DNA from: Ilex aquifolium
Taxonomy: Eukaryota; Streptophyta; Magnoliopsida; Aquifoliales; Aquifoliaceae
NCBI GenBank assembly: GCA_951799425.1
Contig: OX637393.1
Location: forward strand, 23,043,744-23,107,743
Direction of reading: 5' to 3'
Length of the DNA stretch: 64,000 nucleotides
The translations under genes were made by a program, and so were the position numbers. The notes beneath the pieces were generated by a model. It ran no database searches. It had not been told where the DNA came from and saw only the letters and a list, made by a program, of their open reading frames with translations. Positions 57,863 to 64,000 of the stretch are shown here, piece by piece; the first letter of the stretch is position 1; every line of letters begins with the position of its first letter.

Positions 57863-58139
57863 TTCGACAACCCATGCTTGTTCAAGTATTGCCCAGATCA
57901 AGTGATGAGGAGATGCGTACCAGAAATTGAACAACAGGAAGTCTTTGCATTTTTTCATTCAGAGGCTTGCGGTGTTAGGTTTTTATTGGCCCTCATTAAT
58001 CAAAGACAGTGTTTCTTTCTATAAAGAATGCGATAGGTGCCAACGGTTGGGTAGTGTGACCCGAAGGAACATGATGCCCCCCTCCCCTGTACTTGTTATT
58101 GAGATATTTGACTATTGGGGCATCGGCTTCATGGGTCCC
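57863..58139 (+). pseudogene. pol: C integrase N-terminal fragment, cut by D
   Basis: FFHSEACG of the zinc region, a deletion, then GFYWPSLIKDSVSFYKECDRCQRLG and FDYWGIGFMGP, the start of the DDE core, where D is inserted (expected TSD GTCCC at 58135-58139). Reading frames shift. Confidence 0.82.
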
Positions 58140-59817
58140 TGCTTGGTGTTTTTCCTTGTTATCCCTAACCCCTAAATATCCTCCCTCAAAATGTAATATA
58201 TAGGGATGGATGGGAGTGTCACACTCCCTTTGAGTAGTGTCAAAAGAAAGGGCAAGGAGATGGGAAAATGGAATGGTGGAAATGTGTTATGTGTATGAAC
58301 AAAAATGCTTCCCAAGCGCAAGGAGACTTTTGTGAATCGTGTTTTACTTGGAGGTATTCCAAGGTCATTTCCACGGGGAAGGATGTAAACCAATAGAAAG
58401 TGATTTTGGGTGAAAGAAAGTGTAAAATTCTTTGTTTTTGAAAGTTGTTTGGTGAAGTGTGTTTTGGTGAAAATGAAATGAGAACAAATGTTGGCTAACC
58501 CAAGAGGTCACTCCAATAGGAATGCCATCTCAACTTGAATCCTTCCTCCAATAAAGCATAAATGAACGATTGATTCGTGGGAAGCTAGGGATAAGAAATG
58601 TGAGTATCTAAGCATAAACCGTGACTAGGCCTACGGAATATCAAAGACTCACCAGTTTATCCACCCTCAACCCAGTCAAACCGAACCATTGAACTTTGAA
58701 AGAAGGGAGGAGAATGAGTTGAAATGTCATACCCAAGTGGAGGTTCCCCTTGGTTTAGCCAACTAAAAGCTTTTAGCTACTCATGCTTTGGATGAAATTA
58801 ACAATGTAATGAAAGTGCATTGCAAAGGAATGAAGTTCTTGAGTAACTAAATGCACACAAACATAAGCTATAAATGAAAGCAATGAATACCCATTTTATA
58901 AGTAAGAAAATGAAGAACTTTGATGCATTAATGGTAAAAGCTTTGAAAGAGAATTAAACTTGCAATCTACTTCTAGGAACTAGCATTAATAACATTAAAT
59001 GAAGCTTTAAAGGTTCTTACAGGAGATTACAAGACAATGTAACGAAGAAAATGTGAAAATCTCAATTTTATCTCTCTAAAACACTATTCATCATCTTCTA
59101 CCAGATTCTCTCTCTCTATCTGTATATTACTTTCTAACTAATGCTGAATGCCCAATGCTGGAGTCCCTTTCCCTCCAAAACGTCCAGGGAGTCCTCCACC
59201 AGCTCAGTGATGTGATCCCCATCCATAGGTTTTCAAGAGGGACAAGCTGGACAGGGTGGTGCAGAGCTAGCCTGTACACCCAGCTTCCTTCTTCTTCTCT
59301 TTCTTCATTTAACATTCTAGATCCTAAAGTCAAATGGAGGGTGCTGAGAGGTTGTACAATGTGATGGAGGAGTCAGAGATATGTGAGAGAATGATTGGTG
59401 GGTCCCTCAAAAACGGTGGGCTTGAGTTGCAGAGAATGGGGAAGGAACAGCAGACTGTACCGGTATGCAATACCGGTACCTCGAACTCCAGAGGCTGGAC
59501 CATACCGGTACTGCGTACCGGTACGCTATGTTCCAGTGGCCAAACTATACCGGTACTGTGTACCGGTAGGCTTTTGCTGTCTTGACTGATTTTTCTGATT
59601 TCTTCACTCCTGAGCCATTCTTTAGCCACTCTTTCATCCTCATTCACCTCAATTCATTTGGGAAGGCTTTAAGAAGCCTCATTTAGCACCTTGTTTCTGC
59701 AAACATCAAAATTCTTCGTTAAGAACTCTAATAATGCAACTCCAATCATTTAACCCCCAAAAGCGATTGAACATGGGATGATTAGCACTTAAAGTATGCA
59801 AAGTTTTGTGCTAATCA
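58140..59817 (-). repeat. D 3' LTR
   Basis: Minus TGATTAGCACAAAAC (59817) to CACCAAGCA (58140), 1678 bp. The first ~40 bp are an imperfect palindrome (GATTAGCAC...GTGCTAATC). TACCGGTA palindromes at 59457-59570. No gene is supported. Confidence 0.9.
59457..59570. repeat. Palindrome array, TACCGGTA type, in D LTR
   Basis: Six TACCGGTA copies, mostly in pairs 13 bp apart, with linkers CCAGAGGCTGGACC and CCAGTGGCCAAACTA before a pair. Confidence 0.9.
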
Positions 59818-59836
59818 CACCCCCCAACTTGGGTTT
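59818..59836 (-). other. Terminal polypurine tract of D
   Basis: Minus CAAGTTGGGGGGTG directly before the LTR start. Confidence 0.85.
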
Positions 59837-60126
59837 TGCTAGTCCCTTAGCAAAATTCACTCTCCAGCAAAGGTAATGAGCATAACATACAATAATCCAT
59901 TTAAACGAATAATTAACTCAATCAATTAAAAACAAAAATCATAATGCAATTAACAAAATAACATAGACAAGATTGAATCCGAAACTGTGGTTTTCCATTA
60001 ATGTGTTAAAAAGATGGAGTACATGGAGTACGACATCAAAAAGAAACCAAAACGGCCTACAATCCCATTCTAACTAAGTACAATCCAACATCAAAAAAAA
60101 GGCAACAACTACAATAGCCTACTACA

Positions 60127-61446
60127 CATCACCCTCTCCATCATCATCCTCATGTTCCTCGGACTCCCAATCTTCCACTTCCTCATCAGTATCTTCATCG
60201 TCGTCATCCTCCTTTTCTTCAACCACTGTGGAGTCAACGGGGGCAGATGCAGAAGGGGGCAGCAGCTGGCATAGTAGGTCCTTCTGGGATGGGCCTCCCA
60301 GGGAAGGTATGCATGAAAATCTCTCTCAACATGGCCGTCATCCCCTACACTGATGCCTCAATCCCATGCACTGTTATCTCTAGTGCATCAAGACTCTGGG
60401 CCGTTGAGCGTGCTGGTGCAGCTGTGGATGGCCTAGCAGATGAGGATGGGCCGGGAGCCTCAGAATCAGATCCCACTGTCCTAGCCCGCTCCCCCTTACT
60501 CATTGCTTTTCTCTTTTTACTACTGGTCTTGCCAATAGCCCCGGTCTCGGGGGGAGTGATCTTGTCGAATGCGTAGCCCTTGACTTTGAAGTGATTGCAC
60601 ATCCGGGTTTACCAAACTCCTGTATGGCAAATTGGTCATCGGTTTTGTTGTCACAGCAAAGTCTTTCATCACTTCCCAGATGAAAAGTGCAAAGTCGATT
60701 GTTTTCCCCGACACAACAGCATCTAACAAGGCTAACTTCTCCATATTTGGCTTCTTTTCCGAAGCTTTTGGGAATAAATTGTAATGGAGAAGTTTGTTCA
60801 GAAGCCCGTACACATGCTTTAACCCTCCACTTTGGAAAATTCTCTTTAATTTAGTGGGGTCCTCATACATTAGAGCCACAAACTCCTCTCTAGTCTTGGC
60901 TCTAGTGATATTGTGCGGATAGACAGGCGGGAAGGATTGTGGTCTCTCGTATCCTCCAAGAAGAGTGGCAATGATATCGGGGGTCACCTCGAACATCTTG
61001 CCCCGCACATTGGTTCTCAACACCTCCACTTCGTCCACCTCAACTACCTGGAGCGATTGGTAGAACTCCCTAACCATTGACAAATTATATCCCTCGACTT
61101 GCTTGAACCAACAAATCATGCCATGCCCCTCAATGATTTTTACAACTTCATGCCTTGGGGTGAGTGAGATGTGGTCAAGATGTCACTCATAAGTGACACT
61201 CCTCCCCTGAATCCATTAGCGTCATGCCTCCTTCCTGGCCTTCTTTCTTTGCACATTTGGGTCCTCGCTTGACCCTTCCCTGCTTCTCTTGCGGCTTGTA
61301 AAATCCTCGGGTGGAGGGGAACCAGGTCTTTTGGTTCGGGCCATGCAATGCAACAGTGCTCCCATTGAGAGAATTGCAAAGCGGATCAAGAAAAGACCCT
61401 CTATAGGGTCTATGGATTTAGGAACAACATCCAATTTATGAGCCAT
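60127..61446 (-). pseudogene. D ORF3, frameshifted
   Basis: Met at 61446 (MAHKLDVVPKSIDPIEG), hydrophobic helix LFLIRFAILSMGALLHCMA at residues 18-36, then MARTKRPGSPPP and a basic SRKRSREG stretch. A stop follows RKKARKEA; the main part runs 61119-60520 with VEGYNLSMVREFYQSL, LRTNVRGKMFEVTP, KPNMEKLALLDAVV and LPYRSLVN. A frameshift near 60605 leads to ITPPETGAIGKTSSKKRK, a Ser/Ala/Pro stretch, and the acidic tail (60240-60127, e.g. EEKEDDDDEDTDEEVED). Same architecture as A ORF3. Confidence 0.72.
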
Positions 61447-61713
61447 GTAGAGATTCTTGAAGGGATGGGAGAAAATTAGGGGGATTGAGGCTTATAGAAA
61501 TTCGGCACCTAGGGTTTCACAGGCGTGGATTGCACAAAATCAAGACTTAGGAAGGAATGAGATTGGATTTGCAAGAGAGAATGAGGTGCTTTGGAGGCTT
61601 GGGAAGTTTTCGAGTGAGAGAGGGTGGTTTAGGGTTGTAATTAGAGGTAGGAAATGAAGGGTTCTCCGAAGAATTTAACTTAAAAGCCCTAATTTTTTTT
61701 CGGTTCAGCAGAC

Positions 61714-61802
61714 CGTACCGGTACGCAGTACTGGTACCCCGAACTCCAGAGACAAAATCGTACCGGTACGCTATGCTCCAGAGACCAAATCGTACCGGTA
61801 CG
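61714..61802. repeat. Palindrome cluster upstream of D ORF3, TACCGGTA type
   Basis: Four copies (one TACTGGTA-like) with linkers CCAGAGACAAAATCG and CCAGAGACCAAATCG, about 270-360 bp upstream of the ORF3 Met. Same palindrome as the D LTR. Confidence 0.9.
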
Positions 61803-63677
61803 CTTCTGCTTTGTTTGCCATTTTAATCCTGCTGAGCACACCTCTCCACTCCATTCCAATGCAGGACCTCCCTAGACATTTTACCACACTACTTATGACC
61901 TCTACTCCATCCCAAAAATGTACTCCACTTATAAACCACAATCCAAACCATCATGCCCAAATTATTACTGAAATTGCACAGTGATTTAAACTTTTGATGC
62001 ATTCAATGTACAAGGAATGGATTTCTATTCTTAACTATCAAAATGAACATTCAAAATGAAAATCATAATATTAATAATATGGGCATTCCTAATTCATTTC
62101 AAATATCAAAAACTTGAGCCATATTCCCCTACTCTGCAAGTATGGAAGTCTATAAACTGTTCAGATGTCTGAACTAAGCACACATGAGCAGTACCATAGT
62201 CCTAAATACTAGTCTACAGTATGCACCTACACATTTATTTCCGAACTCGTGTGTCTGTGAATTGGACAAGTAATTTGAACACTTACGCAACAGAATTCAC
62301 ATCCGAATGGCTAGCCAAATTCAGTTTCAATGCAAAACTCACCAAAAGTCACTCTCACAATGAAATACACTCTAGTTATCCTGGCATGCACTCCATGTGT
62401 ACATGTGAGATAGAATCTTGTGCTCAAAACAACGTATGCTCACATGTAATCCAAAAATGAAGTTCATGTTATGAAAATGAAGCGACTTTGGCATAGTCTC
62501 ATGAAAAGAAAACTAGGGCATTGGGTGGTAGGACTAACTCATCATTTTCTTTGAAATTATGCATCTCTCATGCTTCACTAGATCACTTAGGACTTTTAAG
62601 GTTATAATGGGGCCTTGGGGTGATATTTGAGGTAAAAGAAACGGAGGACATAGGATACAAAAAGAGTTGTTCCAAGTGAAAGCCTTTTTTATTTCAAGAC
62701 ACTTCCCTTTTTATGGGATTTTTCATTCCATTCTTACACCTTCACCTCACTCTTTGTTTCTTTTCTTTATTTTCCTTAATATTTCTTTTTCTTTTGATCA
62801 TTATTTCTTCTTCTCACCCCTTTCCTTCCTTTTCTTGAATTTTTCATTCTTTTCCTAATGAACTTCTTGAGTTTCACTTCCATTCATCCCTTGCTCGAAT
62901 TTCCACACCACACTTCCTTTACTTTTGCAATCACTCATTTTCAGCTTTTAGGAACAACCAACGTAAGGTAGGTATTTCTCTTTTTTTTCTTTTCATCGGC
63001 TTGGTCAAATTTGTGGCATAGACATGAATTTCAATTAGGCTCAATCACGACACTAGGGATAATGTTTCAAAAGAATAAGGCAAAGGCTCGAAAATATTCA
63101 AAAATGACCTAAGATCACTTCCAGATACGCATGGGAGGGCATTGCATATACAAGAAAACATTAATCTGCTACCCAAATGCGCCTAGCCAAGACAAACATA
63201 ATGAGATTATTGAACAAATTTGACATTGAAAAATTGTTCTTTGAGTAATTGTAAGTTCCCTCCAATAAGGATTGGCACTAAAGCTCTCACAGGTCCTTAC
63301 TCATCTCCACTACTTATGTCAAGCCTAAAACATGAATCCAATCCGTAAATTGCTGAAATTACACATTCAAAGGTCACATACATTTGAATTCAAAAATCAA
63401 TACATATGTGATACTCACACATAGATTCAATTTCCATAGTATGCTCATGTGCACAAAGTTCACAACGAAGATCAGTATATCATCTAATCCACACATTCTT
63501 CATAAAGGAATACAGATCAACATTCAGATATTTTTCATCAAAAATTTTCAAATTTTTCACATAATTACACTAATATAAGCAAAAATCCATATAATATGTG
63601 AAAGGTGAATTTTTCACCCCAAAAATTGGTATTTGGTATTATCCACAAAATTTCCACAAACATTAGTGTAGCATGCA
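61803..63677. other. Conserved noncoding block of D, between pol and ORF3
   Basis: Reverse-oriented counterpart of A 6597-8456. Tracts: 'tggcatagtctcatga' (62491), GGTTATAATGGGGCC (62600), 'ataatgagattattga' (63198), 'tctccactacttatgtcaag' (63304). Pyrimidine-rich 62690-62860 on plus (purine-rich on the sense strand). Confidence 0.6.
62221..62460 (+). CDS. Antisense ORF in D, 79 codons, similar to one in A
   Basis: Opposite strand to D. Shares MHLHI, TRV, EFT, WLAKFSFNA, CEIESCAQN and the C-terminal QK with A 7801-8055, at nearly equal length. Coding not proven; see the A entry. Confidence 0.3.
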   Translation: MHLHIYFRTRVSVNWTSNLNTYATEFTSEWLAKFSFNAKLTKSHSHNEIHSSYPGMHSMCTCEIESCAQNNVCSHVIQK

Positions 63678-63694
63678 CCTCACCCCCCCAACTT
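63678..63694 (-). other. Internal polypurine tract of D
   Basis: Minus AAGTTGGGGGGGTGAGG preceded by TTGAGGACAATGCATGAATC, as in A. Confidence 0.6.
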
Positions 63695-63919
63695 GATTCA
63701 TGCATTGTCCTCAATGCAACAAAAAAAATATGATATGCATTGAAGGACAGTAAAACGATAGGTAGGGTTAGAGAGCACCTCGCAATTGAGCTTCGACAAA
63801 AGCACCAATATCTGAAACTAAGAAGATCAATACTATACAACCAAAGAAAGTAAGTGACATAGAATAAAAATGACATAAGTAAATAAAAGCAACTGTACAC
63901 TAAAAAACATAAATATAAG

Positions 63920-64000
63920 CTACTCCTCCACAAAATCCGGATACACGGGATCCGTCAATTCCTCCTCAACTTCTTGCCCTTCCGACCCCTCGAAGAATGG
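63920..64000 (-). pseudogene. pol: D pol C-terminus, continues off window
   Basis: Minus reads PFFEGSEGQEVEEELTDPVY, then PDFVEE and a TAG stop, aligned with the pol end of A. Open over the 27 codons visible; the state of the rest is unknown. Confidence 0.75.

Larger units (their letters stand above)
32104..58139 (+). mobile_element. Element C: Athila-type retrotransposon carrying B, S4 and D
   Basis: 5' LTR 32104-33693, primer site, leader split by B, gag N-terminus (51834-52750), inverted gag C-terminus (52751-53397), protease split by S4, RT/RNase H, and an integrase fragment ended by D at 58139. The left flank would give a TSD of CTCGT (32099-32103), but the right end is outside the window. 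Pieces rejoin cleanly at the B and S4 duplications. Confidence 0.88.
58140..64000 (-). mobile_element. Element D: Athila-type retrotransposon, 3' part
   Basis: Minus order in the window: pol C-terminus (63920-64000), internal polypurine tract, conserved block, TACCGGTA palindromes, ORF3, terminal polypurine tract, 3' LTR (58140-59817). Same layout as A. The 5' part is beyond the window. Confidence 0.9.

Overview
The window is plant nuclear DNA made entirely of nested LTR retrotransposons. I found no host gene, no structural RNA gene and no CRISPR array. The evidence for a plant is threefold: Athila-lineage Ty3/gypsy gag-pol with primer sites matching the 3' end of tRNA-Asp, a Tekay/Del-type chromovirus with a C-terminal chromodomain tail, and a third ORF resembling the 'putative plant transposon protein' family. 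The dense nest suggests pericentromeric heterochromatin of a large genome, probably a eudicot. The species cannot be told from the sequence.

Elements, named by letter: G = Athila-type remnant (1-1458, minus). E = Tekay chromovirus (1459 to 32103 and beyond, minus), inserted in the 5' LTR of G. A = Athila-type (2365-13989, plus; TSD TTAAT), inserted in the 3' LTR of E; A holds solo LTR S1 (9091-10911; TSD ACGCC). F = rearranged Athila-type (17017-27896, overall minus; TSD CCCAC), inserted in the E integrase. S2 = solo LTR (28130-29989; TSD CCTAC), inserted between E RNase H and integrase. C = Athila-type (from 32104, plus), inserted next to the E protease. B = Athila-type with both LTRs (33891-51814, minus; TSD ATAAC), inserted in the 5' leader of C. 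S3 = solo Tekay-family LTR (42191-47119; TSD AGTAG), inserted in the pol of B. H = small rearranged LTR element (44070-46365; TSD CTACC), inserted in S3. S4 = solo LTR (53961-55845; TSD CTTTT), inserted in the pol of C. D = Athila-type (58140 to the window end, minus), inserted in the integrase of C. The deepest chain is G > E > C > B > S3 > H, six levels. Eight insertions are supported by perfect 5-bp target-site duplications seen on both sides.

The Athila-type elements share one plan: LTR, tRNA-Asp-like primer site, gag with one zinc knuckle, protease, RT, RNase H, integrase, an internal polypurine tract, accessory ORFs, the terminal polypurine tract and LTR. Every gene is broken by stops, frameshifts, deletions or insertions, so mobility must have depended on intact relatives elsewhere. 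The accessory region has two layouts. A and D have pol, a conserved noncoding block, then ORF3. B and F have pol, a Cys-rich ORF, ORF3, then the block.

The most unusual signals are these. (1) Short perfect palindromes (cores TTCGAA, TTCCGGAA, TACCGGTA and GTCCGGAC) fill fixed slots in the LTRs. Their identity is swapped between otherwise homologous LTRs and shared between the unrelated Tekay and Athila lineages. (2) In A, D and F the palindrome type of the LTR recurs in a second cluster upstream of ORF3. (3) Element F integrated with a U3 end at both termini and carries an inverted pol cassette between 17-bp inverted repeats.
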